From: Alteromonas stellipolaris | GTDB lineage: Bacteria; Pseudomonadota; Gammaproteobacteria; Enterobacterales; Alteromonadaceae | Direction: 5' to 3' | NCBI RefSeq assembly: GCF_001562115.1 | Contig: NZ_CP013926.1 | Span: forward strand, 1,550,001-1,614,000 | Length of the DNA stretch: 64,000 bases | Part shown: positions 1 through 14,464 of the stretch, piece after piece | How the letters are laid out: each line of letters opens with the position of its first letter | Position numbering within the stretch: the stretch's first letter is position 1 | Notes under the pieces: generated by a model | The model's database searches: none | Seen by the model: the letters and a program-made list of their open reading frames with translations, nothing else | What the model was told of the DNA's origin: nothing | Position numbers and translations under genes: made by a program

Positions 1-211
1 CCTTACCTTGGTAGTGTACTGTTAGCATTATTTGATGCGCTTTCTCAGCATCCATATTAAAAAATTGTATGAGCACTTCAATTACAAAATCCATTGGCGT
101 GTAATCGTCGTTGTTCAACAACACTTTATACATTGGCGGCGGCTGCGTTTTTTGGCGCTGCGCGTCTTTGAGTTTTTCCCTTTCGATGCTAATGGCGTTG
201 TCTCTACTCAT
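1..211 (-). CDS. clpS: ATP-dependent Clp protease adaptor ClpS (3' end cut by the window edge)
   Basis: The reverse strand opens with ATG at 211 and reads as a ClpS N-terminus: a short polar extension followed by [20 protein letters not shown], the family core that binds ClpA and recognises N-degron substrates. About 70 codons are visible with no stop; the C-terminus lies outside the window. It is divergent from cspD, the usual clpS/clpA versus cspD arrangement in gammaproteobacteria, so clpA is expected just beyond the left edge. There is no strong Shine-Dalgarno sequence before the ATG. Confidence 0.93.
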   Translation of the reverse strand, partial: MSRDNAISIEREKLKDAQRQKTQPPPMYKVLLNNDDYTPMDFVIEVLIQFFNMDAEKAHQIMLTVHYQGK

Positions 212-279
212 AATTAATAATAGTGCTTTGTTGGCAGATGTCTCACTAACTTTAGGATAAAATTAATTCACATTTGCTC

Positions 280-309
280 TTGACATAATATGGTTAAAAA
301 ATCTACATT
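280..309 (+). promoter_or_regulatory. Probable sigma70 promoter of cspD
   Basis: A consensus -35 TTGACA (280-285) is followed after 18 bp by TACATT (304-309). This would give a leader of roughly 95-100 nt before the cspD ATG. Seen by eye only; no start site is known. Confidence 0.4.
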
Positions 310-409
310 TTAGAGGTGACGTTGTTGTTTTCAAAACACGTCACACTGCCTTCAATTATATTGTGGGGGCATAATCGTGTTAGTTCAAGGATTAAGAGGA
401 AGTCGAAGT

Positions 410-628
410 ATGGCGATTGGCAAAGTTAAATGGTTTAACAACGCGAAAGGATTTGGTTTTATTGTACCTGAAGATGGTGGCGAAGATATTTTCGCACACT
501 ACTCAACCATCCAAATGGAAGGATATCGCTCACTTAAAGCTGGTCAAGAAGTCACGTATGACGTGCAACAGGGCCCTAAAGGCTTACACGCCGAAAACAT
601 AGGCTTTAAAGAAGAACCAGAGCGTTAA
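410..628 (+). CDS. cspD: Cold-shock-like protein CspD
   Basis: A 72-aa single cold-shock domain protein. The nucleic-acid-binding motifs KGFGFI (RNP1) and DIFAHY (RNP2) are intact and the length matches E. coli CspD (74 aa), a stationary-phase single-strand-binding protein that inhibits replication. An in-frame GTG at 377 would add 11 residues, but ATG 410 has a purine-rich ribosome site (AAGAGGAAG, about 393-401) at proper spacing and gives the canonical MAIGKVKWFN start. It is divergent from clpS, as in enterobacteria, which supports the CspD assignment over other Csp paralogues. Confidence 0.93.
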   Translation: MAIGKVKWFNNAKGFGFIVPEDGGEDIFAHYSTIQMEGYRSLKAGQEVTYDVQQGPKGLHAENIGFKEEPER

Positions 629-652
629 GTAACACAAAAAAATTCTACAGAA

Positions 653-689
653 GCCTGTTGCTGCTACCTAAGGCAGCAGTGGGTTTTTT
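653..689 (+). terminator. Rho-independent terminator of cspD
   Basis: TGCTGC pairs with GCAGCA around an 8-nt loop, extended by G-U pairs, and is followed by a run of six T. It lies 25 bases after the cspD stop. Confidence 0.8.
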
Positions 690-956
690 CTTAGGGAGTC
701 GACAATCGTTCACTCTCATAGAGATGTATGGCCTACTCTTTTTATTAAATTTTATTTATTTCCTCGCAACACTTCTTTTAATTATTACTTATTTTTAAAT
801 AATCTGAGCTTAAATTAGATAATTTACTTTTCTGCTTTCCTATATTTTTAGATTAAATTGCGCTAACCAGTAAAAAACTAAAATTTATAAGCATAAAGCT
901 AAGTAACTATTCTGGAAATTTTCACCAGTAGTTTTTTTAAATTTTAATTAATATAA
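690..956. other. AT-rich intergenic stretch, nothing recognised
   Basis: Very AT-rich DNA between the convergent cspD and icd terminators. No ORF with a ribosome site, no repeat and no RNA gene could be recognised. Confidence 0.6.
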
Positions 957-997
957 AAAAAAGCGACCCTGACTATTTGGTCAGGGGCGCTTTTACA
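957..997 (-). terminator. Rho-independent terminator of icd
   Basis: A near-perfect hairpin: GCGACCCTGAC pairs with GTCAGGGGCGC around TATTTG, flanked by A-runs on the left and TTTT on the right. It lies about 40 bases beyond the icd stop. The symmetry could terminate transcription in both directions. Confidence 0.85.
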
Positions 998-1036
998 AAT
1001 TAGGTTACTAAAATATCAGCAGCCTATTTAGTTTTA

Positions 1037-3679
<2,643 letters not shown>

Positions 3680-4222
3680 ATGGCAAACGAAAGCAAAATC
3701 GTACTTTTCAACAAACCTTTTCAAGTACTGTCTCAATTTACTGATGCAGACGGTCGAGAAACCCTTAAAGATTATATTGATGTACCAGGGGTATATGCTG
3801 CCGGTCGACTAGACAGAGATTCCGAAGGGTTATTGGTGCTGACTAACGACGGAAAGCTACAACATAAATTGGCACACCCCGAGGCCAAAACCAGTAAAAC
3901 CTACTGGGTACAAGTAGAAGGCATTCCTAATGAGGCTGCGCTAGACGCCTTGCGTAACGGGGTAGAGCTTAAAGACGGCATGACCAAACCAGCCAAAGTT
4001 GTAGCTATAGATCCTCCTGAATTATGGGACAGAAACCCGCCAGTTCGTTTTCGTCAAGCTATCCCGACTAGCTGGTTATCTATCACAATCAGTGAAGGCA
4101 GGAACCGCCAAGTTAGGCGTATGACCGCCCACATTGGTTTTCCTACATTGCGTTTGGTGCGCTATCGCGTGGGCAACTGGACCATTGATGGTATCGATAA
4201 TGGCAAATACGTTTGTTTCTAA
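3680..4222 (+). CDS. rluE: 23S rRNA pseudouridine synthase, RluE-like
   Basis: A 180-aa RsuA-family pseudouridine synthase. The catalytic motif [11 protein letters not shown] holds the presumed nucleophile Asp45. There is no N-terminal S4 domain, which fits RluE (modifies U2457 of 23S rRNA in E. coli) better than RsuA or RluB, which are longer. Conserved [17 protein letters not shown] and the C-terminal YVCF are present. It is a monocistronic unit divergent from icd, a frequent neighbourhood for rluE. The exact target position is inferred from family membership. Confidence 0.88.
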   Translation: MANESKIVLFNKPFQVLSQFTDADGRETLKDYIDVPGVYAAGRLDRDSEGLLVLTNDGKLQHKLAHPEAKTSKTYWVQVEGIPNEAALDALRNGVELKDGMTKPAKVVAIDPPELWDRNPPVRFRQAIPTSWLSITISEGRNRQVRRMTAHIGFPTLRLVRYRVGNWTIDGIDNGKYVCF

Positions 4223-4511
4223 AAGTATGCATCAACACATTGCCGATTTCACCAAACGCTAACTAGAGTATGGCTCATTTTATAGACCGCTATAACGATG
4301 AAAGTAAACGACTATTGCGTTCATTATTAGTTATAGCTTTTTGGTTTATTGAATATAGAAATTTCACGCTTGAAATACACTTTTAAACGACCAATTTACT
4401 CATCCCGACAACAAAATTTGTCGAGAAAGCAAAACGATTGAACACAATCGCTTTATTATGTGAATTGGTGGGCTTTATCTGGTAAAATCCGCCACCCTGA
4501 AATCAACCTAA

Positions 4512-5638
4512 ATGAGTGTTATCTACGTTGTGACTGATATTGAATCAAACGCGAGCCAAAAAGTAATCGTCGGAATGTCCGGCGGCGTCGACTCTTCCGT
4601 TTCTGCCTACTTGTTATTACAGCAAGGCTATCAGGTGGAAGGCTTGTTCATGAAGAACTGGGAAGAAGATGATAATGATGAATATTGCTTAGCCGCCGAA
4701 GATTTAAAAGATGCACAAGCCGTAGCTGACAAATTAGGTATTGAGCTTCACACCATCAATTTTGCCGCTGAATACTGGGATAACGTATTTGAGTATTTCC
4801 TAGAAGAATATAAGGCAGGCAGAACCCCCAACCCCGATATTATGTGCAACAAGGAAATTAAGTTTAAAGCGTTCCTTGAATTTGCTGCTGAAGACTTGGG
4901 GGCAGACTATATTGCTACCGGTCATTATGTTCGCCGCCGCCATCAAGATGGCAAGTGGCAGCTATTGCGCGGGTTGGATGAAAATAAAGATCAAAGTTAC
5001 TTCCTGTACACACTAGGTGAAGAACACGTCGCGAAAACCTTGTTCCCCGTGGGAGACATTGAAAAGCCCTTAGTACGCAAAATTGCTGAAGAACAAGGAC
5101 TAATCACCCACGACAAAAAGGATTCCACCGGCATCTGTTTTATTGGTGAGCGTAAATTCAAAGACTTTTTAGGCCGCTACTTACCCGCCCAACCTGGTAT
5201 TATTGAAACCGCGGAAGGGGAAGAAATTGGTAAGCACGAAGGCTTGATGTATCACACTTTAGGCCAGCGTAAAGGGCTACACATTGGTGGCCACGCGAAG
5301 TACGGCGAAGAACCTTGGTATGTGGTAGATAAAGACGTAGCACGCAATGTATTAATTGTAGGCCAAGGGGCCGACCACCCTCGCCTATACTCAAAAGGCT
5401 TGGTGGCAAAACAACTGCATTGGGTAGACCGCACTGCTATTACAGAGCCTATGCGCGCTGTGGTTAAAACTCGCTATCGTCAAACTGATATTCCCTGCGC
5501 AATTGCACCAATTAATGATGATATGATTGAAGTCATTTTTGACGAACCGCAAAAAGCGGTTACACCTGGTCAATCTGCCGTTTTCTACCTAGATGAAGTG
5601 TGTTTAGGCGGCGGAATTATTGAGAGCTATATTCGTTA

Positions 5639-5639
<1 letters not shown>
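4512..5639 (+). CDS. mnmA: tRNA-specific 2-thiouridylase MnmA
   Basis: About 375 aa. It has the N-type ATP pyrophosphatase loop SGGVDSS (residues 23-29), Cys112 in IMCNKEIKF and Cys209 in STGICF, the two catalytic cysteines that accept sulfur and thiolate the wobble uridine of tRNA Lys, Glu and Gln. Length and domain order (PP-loop, central, C-terminal beta barrel) match the family. The start is uncertain: ATG 4512 gives a 6-residue extension over an in-frame GTG at 4530 and neither has a good ribosome site. The stop overlaps the hflD ATG by one base, so the two are translationally coupled. Confidence 0.95.
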
Positions 5640-7647
<2,008 letters not shown>

Positions 7648-7671
7648 AGGCATCGCCTTTTCCATACACTT

Positions 7672-7698
7672 AAAAACGCGGCTAGTCCGCGTTTTTTT
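7672..7698 (+). terminator. Rho-independent terminator after purB
   Basis: AAAACGCGG pairs with CCGCGTTTT around a 5-nt loop, followed by a T-run. It closes the mnmA-hflD-purB operon. Confidence 0.87.
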
Positions 7699-7715
7699 AT
7701 GATTGGGATTTAGGC

Positions 7716-9023
7716 ATGCTGACACACAAAACATTTCACTCAAAAGCGGCAGTACTTCACACAACTGCGCGCTTTTTTGCTCTGTGCTTATTGTTACAGT
7801 CACCGTTATTAATGGCCTATGCTCAAGATAGCGCGAATCACATAGCACTGTGGTGGAATCTGACCTTTCATATTCTTTGTGCGTTCACCGTTCTATACCT
7901 TTGTCACAAAGGCCAGCCCTCACATGCTCGCACACTGCTGATTACCAGTTATTACAGCTATATTGTGCTAGCAACTTTACTGTGGCGTGGCGACGTGTAC
8001 ATTCAGCACTTTTTATTAATTGGCTGCTTATGCTGCGTGGGGCTATTTAGCCAGCATGAACAACGCCCACGACTCTATTGGGGGTTGCTTTTCGCTTTAA
8101 CATTCTGTGTTATTGACGGCCTATTTAGCTACTCGCTTCACGGTTGGCAGGGCGCTATTCGTCGCAGCAACAGTATTACCCTAACCCTAGCCAGCGTGGG
8201 ACTTATACTGACCTTGCATGCCCATAGCCGGCGCCACCTTCATCACCTTGCAGTGAACTACCGTCATACACGGCAATTATTGATAAAAGCAACCCCTGCC
8301 GCCAAGCTTACAAGCGCTTTTACTCCCCCTTTGAGCCATGTTCCGAATACTCCTTTAAGTAGGTTTTCAAGTAGTGCATCAACAGGCTTTTCGACCGGGC
8401 TAATGCGGCAAAGCTTCTCCTCGGCCTGTGTGTTATTTGCAGATATAAAAGGTTATCAAACACTGGCCCCCTTGTTTGGAGAACAAAAAGTGATAGAGGC
8501 ATTGGATGCCTTTTACAGCCAAATTGATGTGTTAGCCGCTGCCAATAAAATGTACCCAGTAAAAACGAATGGCGATGAATACATGGCGGTTAGCGAACTG
8601 TGTATGTTTCCTCCTTTAAGTGCTTCAAATGGCGAACAAAAAGGCGAACAAAAAAGTGCACATCATATAAATAACGGCGTGTTGTTTGCGCTTGCTGTTA
8701 CCGCCACCTTTAAAATCTTTGCGTTAAAAGAAGGTTGGCCTTGCCAAATTCGTATCGGCGTTGCAGCAGGCCCTGTTACTGCTGGCATGCCTAGAAGACA
8801 GCACGGCATTTTCGATGTATGGGGTAATACGGTTAATTTGGCATCTATGCTAGAACAACATTGCAAAGGGAATGCTGTTACCGTTTGCGATAGTACATTT
8901 CCTCATTTAACCGCTGAAACCCAAGCTAAATTCTGCCCCATTTTAATTGATAGCAAAATTGGTGAATTGGCCGCCTTCGAGCACCGGCTTACTGACACAC
9001 ACTACGCTAGTAACCCTTTATAG
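7716..9023 (+). CDS. Membrane-anchored class III adenylate/guanylate cyclase homologue
   Basis: 435 aa: about five or six hydrophobic segments in residues 15-170, a polar linker, then a class III cyclase homology domain (about 236-420). The metal-binding aspartates are present (Asp243 in FADIKGY, Asp287 in KTNGDEY). Lys283 and Asp367 in FDVWG, the adenine-selecting pair, are also present, as is Asn374. The transition-state arginine expected four residues after that Asn is Met378 (VNLASML), so cAMP synthesis is uncertain; it could be weakly active, act as a heterodimer or be a degenerate receptor. A short insert with a repeated GEQK lies at about 306-313. It is alone after the purB terminator; the TTTAGG before ATG 7716 is a weak ribosome site. 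Confidence 0.82.
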   Translation: MLTHKTFHSKAAVLHTTARFFALCLLLQSPLLMAYAQDSANHIALWWNLTFHILCAFTVLYLCHKGQPSHARTLLITSYYSYIVLATLLWRGDVYIQHFLLIGCLCCVGLFSQHEQRPRLYWGLLFALTFCVIDGLFSYSLHGWQGAIRRSNSITLTLASVGLILTLHAHSRRHLHHLAVNYRHTRQLLIKATPAAKLTSAFTPPLSHVPNTPLSRFSSSASTGFSTGLMRQSFSSACVLFADIKGYQTLAPLFGEQKVIEALDAFYSQIDVLAAANKMYPVKTNGDEYMAVSELCMFPPLSASNGEQKGEQKSAHHINNGVLFALAVTATFKIFALKEGWPCQIRIGVAAGPVTAGMPRRQHGIFDVWGNTVNLASMLEQHCKGNAVTVCDSTFPHLTAETQAKFCPILIDSKIGELAAFEHRLTDTHYASNPL

Positions 9024-9064
9024 AATAAACGATAATACCCCCATAGATGCGTGGAGATTACTTA

Positions 9065-10240
9065 ATGAAAGAATTCGATATAGAACATTTTCTATTTCAT
9101 TATTGGCAACAAAAGCCTGTTGTATTACGTGGCTTTTTTCAAGATTTTGAAGATCCTATCGATGAGCACGATTTGGCAGGCTTAGCCCAAGAAGAAGAAA
9201 TAGATAGCCGACTACTAAGCTTTGAGAATACCAGTGGCAACCCAGCGGATGGCACAGGCGAATGGAAAGTTCATCAAGGGCCAATTCATGATTTTGAAGC
9301 CGTTTGCGAAGGTGCATGGACACTACTTGTACAAAGTGTAGACAGGTACGTACATGACGTAGCTGACATTCTTGAACCCTTCCGCTTTCTTCCAAATTGG
9401 CGTCTAGACGACCTAATGGTAAGTTTTGCCACTAAAAATGCAGGTGTTGGCGCGCATATCGACCAATACGATGTATTTTTGGTGCAGGGAAAGGGTCAGC
9501 GTCGTTGGCGCGTAGGTAAGCCTGGAGAATACAAAGAAGTATTCCCACACCCTAAACTTCGTCAAATTGAAGGCTTCGACCCTATTATTGATGAAGTACT
9601 AAACCCAGGTGACGTACTGTATATTCCGCCGGGTTGGCCTCATGATGGCAAAGCATTGGAAGACTGCTTAACCTACTCTGTAGGCTTTCGTGCCCCTGAA
9701 ACCGCACAATTAGCTGATAGCCTGTCCTTGATGTTGGAAACAAGCGACATTAACCTGCGATTTACCGACGCAGGTAGAACATTATCGACGACTTCGGCAG
9801 TGGTTGAATCTAGTGATATTGCCGCGTTAAAGCAACAGCTCATCACAGCGATTAATTCCGATGACTTCACCCATGCATTGCTTGAATCGCTCAGTGAACA
9901 AGGCCTTCCAGAGTATCCACCTGAGTATTTATATACTGATAGCCAAATAGCCGCTGGATTTGAAGAAGGTGTAGAGTTTGCTCCAGCACCGGGAGTAAGA
10001 GCACTAATAGCGACGAATGTTGTTAATGCTGAAATTACATCCCCTTCTAGCGATTGTCGTTATTTCTATGTGAACGGCGAACGTTTCAGTTATAACAAAG
10101 AAGATGAGCAATGGGTGCAGCTTTTAGTGAACAACGACGTACTATTTGCCGATATCCTGCCTGATCTCCCCTCTTTTGCGTTTTTAGCAACATTAACTAC
10201 ACTTATAAACAAGGGTTACTGGGAATGGATAGAAGCGTAA
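9065..10240 (+). CDS. roxA: Ribosomal protein uL16 3-hydroxylase RoxA (JmjC/cupin)
   Basis: 391 aa, homologous to E. coli YcfD/RoxA, a 2-oxoglutarate/Fe(II) oxygenase that hydroxylates an arginine of ribosomal protein L16. The iron triad is visible: His131 and Asp133 in AHIDQYD and His193 in GWPHDG. The C-terminal half matches the dimerisation and winged-helix part of the family. Start ATG 9065 (MKEFDIEHFL) was chosen over ATG 9047 because GTGGAG lies 8 bases before it. It is 9 bases from the next gene, so co-transcription with the GNAT protein is likely. Confidence 0.9.
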   Translation: MKEFDIEHFLFHYWQQKPVVLRGFFQDFEDPIDEHDLAGLAQEEEIDSRLLSFENTSGNPADGTGEWKVHQGPIHDFEAVCEGAWTLLVQSVDRYVHDVADILEPFRFLPNWRLDDLMVSFATKNAGVGAHIDQYDVFLVQGKGQRRWRVGKPGEYKEVFPHPKLRQIEGFDPIIDEVLNPGDVLYIPPGWPHDGKALEDCLTYSVGFRAPETAQLADSLSLMLETSDINLRFTDAGRTLSTTSAVVESSDIAALKQQLITAINSDDFTHALLESLSEQGLPEYPPEYLYTDSQIAAGFEEGVEFAPAPGVRALIATNVVNAEITSPSSDCRYFYVNGERFSYNKEDEQWVQLLVNNDVLFADILPDLPSFAFLATLTTLINKGYWEWIEA

Positions 10241-10249
10241 CGCAACCAC

Positions 10250-10717
10250 ATGGCTTATACGATAGAGAACGTCGATTGGGCAAAGGATAAGCATCGACTT
10301 AAAGCAATTAGGGAAGATGTATTCGTTTTGGAATGGCGAGTACCTCAAGACAGTGAGTTTGATGAGCGCGATGCCAGCGCTTTTCACGTGCTGCTTTTGG
10401 AAGAAGGTAAAGACGCCAACGTACCTATTGCAACGGGAAGATTAACCCAGTGTGGGGAAATTGGCAGAATTGCAGTGAAACGCGGTTACCGAAATATGGC
10501 TATCTATCGCGCTCTATTTGCCGCACTAATAGAAGTTGCTAACCACCATCACGTCACTATATTAAAAGTAAGCTGTAGCCTTGATAGTGTGTCATACCAT
10601 CAAGGCTTAGGCTTCAAACCCGAAGGACAAGTATTCATGGATGGGGGCGTAGCACGTCAACGCATGCAATGCCCTGTAGAGCGTTTTCCATTTCCCGATG
10701 TTTCACAAATGCATTAG
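10250..10717 (+). CDS. GNAT family N-acetyltransferase
   Basis: 155 aa with the general GNAT layout: an N-terminal region ending in VPIATGRLTQCGEIGRIAV (the beta4 strand), the acetyl-CoA binding stretch VKRGYRNMAIYRALF, and the C-terminal strand SYHQGLGFKPEGQVFMDGGV. The pyrophosphate loop is less glycine-rich than the usual R/Q-x-x-G-x-G/A. The substrate is unknown; the shape resembles ElaA-like or Alteromonas/Shewanella homologues found beside roxA. It starts 9 bases after roxA with no clear ribosome site. Confidence 0.8.
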   Translation: MAYTIENVDWAKDKHRLKAIREDVFVLEWRVPQDSEFDERDASAFHVLLLEEGKDANVPIATGRLTQCGEIGRIAVKRGYRNMAIYRALFAALIEVANHHHVTILKVSCSLDSVSYHQGLGFKPEGQVFMDGGVARQRMQCPVERFPFPDVSQMH

Positions 10718-10752
10718 CTATTCATTAACAGCGGAAGCCACTAAATGTTAGC

Positions 10753-11175
10753 TTAAACGCCTTGCCACAGTTCATCTTGGTTTTGTATGGCGTGCAACCC
10801 CTCTGCTCTACTTTCTAATAATTCCGCATATTCCAACGATGTCGCATCTGCCCCCTCGGAAGCGCGTAAATTTGCCGCCTTTAACTGCCATGCCATTGCA
10901 AAATGCTTAATTACATCGCGAGCAGTAGCAGCCGTAGACTCAGCAATGTAGTCAGTAGGTAAATCACCACTCATTACCCAATACATCGCATTGTTGGTGT
11001 CTTTTATCTTCCATACCGCCAAGTAAGGTACTAGGTAGCGGCTTTCATTTGTCACGACTGATTCAAAAAGCACACCATTTTCAGCCAGGTGTTTATTGGC
11101 TTTTTGAAATTGCTCACGCACCCATTCACTGCGCTGCTGATCGGTCATTTCATTTTGAGGTGTATTGTCTGTCAT
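10753..11175 (-). CDS. DUF4826-like small protein
   Basis: A 140-aa soluble protein with no signal peptide or membrane segment. The central WVMSGDLPTDYI stretch and the helical RDVIKHFAMAWQLKAANL resemble the DUF4826 family of marine gammaproteobacteria; the assignment is from memory. Function unknown. It runs in the same direction as, and 64 bases downstream of, the YdiJ-type dehydrogenase, so it may be its distal partner. Confidence 0.72.
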   Translation of the reverse strand: MTDNTPQNEMTDQQRSEWVREQFQKANKHLAENGVLFESVVTNESRYLVPYLAVWKIKDTNNAMYWVMSGDLPTDYIAESTAATARDVIKHFAMAWQLKAANLRASEGADATSLEYAELLESRAEGLHAIQNQDELWQGV

Positions 11176-11239
11176 ATTATTCTCTAATCTATTTCGTTTT
11201 ATTTTTAGTTTTTACGTAGTCGGTTGATGTTGGTCAATA

Positions 11240-14200
11240 CTATGAAACACAAGCCAGCAGCCCCTGTAAAGGGTGCTTCGGCTTAAACTGCTCTATACGA
11301 GCGACCTGACTTCGACAAGAATAGCCAGTGGCAAGAATAGCATCTGCAGGGTAGCGTTTAACCGCTTGCTCCCAACTTAACCCATAAATGGCTAACGACT
11401 TTTCTTTTTGATCGGCTTCATGGCCGTAAGTTCCCGCCATGCCGCAACAGCCTACCGCCACAATATCAACTGGCTGATTCACTTTAGCAAACAAACCCTG
11501 CCATTGCTTTTCAGATGCGGGCAACGCCGTTTTTTCTGTACAGTGACTTAGCAGTGCTAGTGGCTGAGCTGAAGGCTGTTTTGAAGGCTGCGCTGAAGGC
11601 TCACTCGCACTTGCACTCTTGCTTTTCGCTTGCCACACGTCACTAGGTACCGTTTCAAGCCATTCATGCACTGCTAGCACATGAAAATCGCCGCGGGCTT
11701 TACCCAAGGTTTTGGTGTATTCATCACGATAAACCAATACCAAAGATGCATCTACACCCACCATAGGAATGTTTAACTGCGCCACTTCATTTAAAAAGCC
11801 TGCGGTATTTTTTGCGGTTTTCGCGAATTTGGCTAAAAAGCCTTTTACATGTTCAGGTTTGCCATTTGGTTTAAACGGTAACATTACCGGTGTAAAGCCA
11901 AGGGCATTCACTAAGGCAACAAAGTCTTCAACCACACTCGCATCATAGTAACTGGTGAAAGGGTCTTGCACTATCAACACTGTCTTTTGCTTTTCTGCAG
12001 CACTTAGTGTTGATAGCGCATCGTGGTTATAACTAGCCACTTTCCCTTTTACTCTGTTTGCCAACGTAGGTTCAGATAAAATAGGCGTGTCTACATAACC
12101 AATGGTTTTCTCAATACCGTCTTGCATCCATTTTCGTTTCAAAAACAGATTAACCATAGGCGAGAACTTCGCCATAATCGGCGCCATGCGTTCAATATTG
12201 CCCACTAAGTGGTCTTTCATTGGGCGCATGTAGCGCTGGTAATAAATAGACAAAAACTTCGACCTAAAATCAGGCACATCTACTTTCACCGGGCATTGGC
12301 TTGAGCACGACTTACAAGCTAAACAACCATTCATGGCGTCTAACACTTCGTGAGAAAAATCGTCTTGTTTGTTGCGGCTGTTGCTAAAGCGTTGCCACCA
12401 GGATGTGTCGAATTGATCGGCACTCAAGGTTTTCGTATCTACCCCATCTTTAGCAAGCAAGCGTATCCACTCACGAATAAGGCCAGCACGGCCTTTCGGG
12501 CTATGACGTCTATCGCGAGTTACCTTACTTGAAGGGCACATAGGCGACGTAGTGTCGTAATTAAAGCATAAGCCATTACCATTACATTCCATGGCAGGCG
12601 CAAAGGCTGCTTTAAACGTAACCGGAATAGTTCTATCGAATGTCGCGCGTTTGGTATCGCTTACCTTTACCAAGCTTTCAGTGCTATCTAACGGTGTACA
12701 CACCTTTCCTGGGTTCATTTTATTAAGCGGGTCAAACGCGCTTTTTATTTTACGCAACTCGGTAAATAACATGTCACCAAAAAAGGCAGGGCCGTATTCG
12801 CTGCGGTAACCTTTACCGTGCTCGCCCCACATCAAGCCGCCATACTTAGCAACTAGCGCTACCACTTCATCTGATATTTGATGCATCAACTTTTCTTGTT
12901 CAACATCACACAAATCAAGGGCTGGCCGTACGTGTAACACACCTGCATCAACGTGACCAAACATACCGTACTTTAAACCGTGGCTGTCTAGCAGAGCTCT
13001 AAACTCCATTATGAAGTCGGCCAAGTTTTCAGGGGGCACTGCGGTGTCTTCAGCAAAGGCGATAGGCTTTTGCACCCCTTTGGTTTTACCCAACAGGCCC
13101 ACCGACTTTTTACGCATAGCGTATATTTTACCAATGTCCGCTTTATCAAACGTAACCTGATAACCAATTACCCCGCCCTCGCCTGTTTCAGCAGCGGCGG
13201 TAAGCCTAGCTTCTAGCTCGGCTATACGAGTGCGAATTTCTTCTTCATCGTTACTGTTGTACTCCACCATATTTAAGCCCAACATTTCCTTGTGAGGAAC
13301 GTCGGTAATTAAATCGGCGATGGAGTGCCAAATAATATCGGTTTTGGCCAAATTAAGAACTTTCGAGTCTACCGTTTCAACAGATGTGGCATTCGCTTTT
13401 ACCATTTCAGGAGCATGACGAAGTGCCGATTCAAAGGTATCGTACTTAATATTAACGAGAGCTTTGTGCTTCGCGATAGGCGTTAGTGAAAGCTTAGCTT
13501 CGGCCACCATTGCAAGCGAGCCTTCAGCGCCGGTAATCAAACGGCTTACATCAATAAGCTGCTCTGTATCGTTATAAGCGTGTTCTAAATCGTAACCGGT
13601 TAAAAAGCGGTTTAAACGGGGGAATTTTTCAATAATGGCTTCGCGCTTGTCTACGCAAGTCGCTAACACTTGGCGCAGAATACCCGCATAGGCGCTGCTA
13701 TCTGCGTTTGTGTCGGCTATTTTTTTTGCTTCTTGCACACTTATTGGCGTGGTGCTTAATACTTCACCGTTAGCCAGTACAGAAGTTAAGCCTAATACAT
13801 GGTCGCTGGTTTTACCGTAAACCAACGAGCCCTGCCCAGAAGCATCGGTACTAATCATTCCACCTACGGTAGCGCGGTTGCTGGTAGAAAGATCGGGCGA
13901 GAAGAAAAAACCATGTGGGCGAAGTGCGTCATTCAGTGCATCTTTCACTACACCAGATTGAACTTTAACCCATTGTTCTTCAACGTTGATTTCCAGAATT
14001 TTATTCATGTAGCGCGACATATCAACCACAATGCCGTCGGTTAAGCTTTGACCATTAGTGCCTGTGCCGCCACCACGAGCCGAGAACTTCACTAGCGGGT
14101 GGTCGTTAACCAGCTTTCCCAATACTTGTAAATCGGCAACGCTTTTAGGAAATACCACAGCTTGAGGGAGTTTTTGATATACCGAATTATCGGTGGCCAC

Positions 14201-14323
14201 AGCAAGACGGCTGGCATAGCTGTACTCAACATCGCCGGTAAAAGCGGTACTAGCAAGCTGTTCTAGGTATGTCTGATAATGTGTTAAAAGACTCTGCTGG
14301 GGCACCACACGTGGCAAACTCAT
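11240..14323 (-). CDS. ydiJ: FAD/Fe-S dehydrogenase, YdiJ type (probable D-2-hydroxyglutarate dehydrogenase)
   Basis: 1027 aa, the size of E. coli YdiJ (1018 aa). Order: FAD-binding type 4 domain (PKSVADLQVL, SARGGGTGTNGQSL), FAD-oxidase C-terminal domain with EHGKGYR, a ferredoxin-like segment CLACKSCSSQCP near residue 665, and a C-terminal CCG cysteine motif (VGCCGMAGTYG) near 960. The family oxidises D-2-hydroxyacids; YdiJ is reported to act on D-2-hydroxyglutarate. A Ser/Ala/Gln/Pro-rich linker (about 895-918, with two SAQP copies) precedes the CCG part and looks like a local expansion. Start ATG 14323 (MSLPRVV) is preferred over TTG 14332. Confidence 0.87.
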   Translation of the reverse strand: MSLPRVVPQQSLLTHYQTYLEQLASTAFTGDVEYSYASRLAVATDNSVYQKLPQAVVFPKSVADLQVLGKLVNDHPLVKFSARGGGTGTNGQSLTDGIVVDMSRYMNKILEINVEEQWVKVQSGVVKDALNDALRPHGFFFSPDLSTSNRATVGGMISTDASGQGSLVYGKTSDHVLGLTSVLANGEVLSTTPISVQEAKKIADTNADSSAYAGILRQVLATCVDKREAIIEKFPRLNRFLTGYDLEHAYNDTEQLIDVSRLITGAEGSLAMVAEAKLSLTPIAKHKALVNIKYDTFESALRHAPEMVKANATSVETVDSKVLNLAKTDIIWHSIADLITDVPHKEMLGLNMVEYNSNDEEEIRTRIAELEARLTAAAETGEGGVIGYQVTFDKADIGKIYAMRKKSVGLLGKTKGVQKPIAFAEDTAVPPENLADFIMEFRALLDSHGLKYGMFGHVDAGVLHVRPALDLCDVEQEKLMHQISDEVVALVAKYGGLMWGEHGKGYRSEYGPAFFGDMLFTELRKIKSAFDPLNKMNPGKVCTPLDSTESLVKVSDTKRATFDRTIPVTFKAAFAPAMECNGNGLCFNYDTTSPMCPSSKVTRDRRHSPKGRAGLIREWIRLLAKDGVDTKTLSADQFDTSWWQRFSNSRNKQDDFSHEVLDAMNGCLACKSCSSQCPVKVDVPDFRSKFLSIYYQRYMRPMKDHLVGNIERMAPIMAKFSPMVNLFLKRKWMQDGIEKTIGYVDTPILSEPTLANRVKGKVASYNHDALSTLSAAEKQKTVLIVQDPFTSYYDASVVEDFVALVNALGFTPVMLPFKPNGKPEHVKGFLAKFAKTAKNTAGFLNEVAQLNIPMVGVDASLVLVYRDEYTKTLGKARGDFHVLAVHEWLETVPSDVWQAKSKSASASEPSAQPSKQPSAQPLALLSHCTEKTALPASEKQWQGLFAKVNQPVDIVAVGCCGMAGTYGHEADQKEKSLAIYGLSWEQAVKRYPADAILATGYSCRSQVARIEQFKPKHPLQGLLACVS

Positions 14324-14464
14324 TGTGCTCAATTGCTGTAAAACCTCTAGAAATGCGTTCTGCGGCTAGTATAACCACAGCGCTTGCGAGTCTCTAGCCA
14401 ATTACACATATTTCATGTGGTTTTAATGACTAATTTTGCACTTTATATAACAGGAAGTGTTTTT

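Noticed and set aside
12350..14044. Several plus-strand ORFs within the YdiJ-type gene
   Set aside because: All are antisense frames of a 1027-aa gene with intact motifs.
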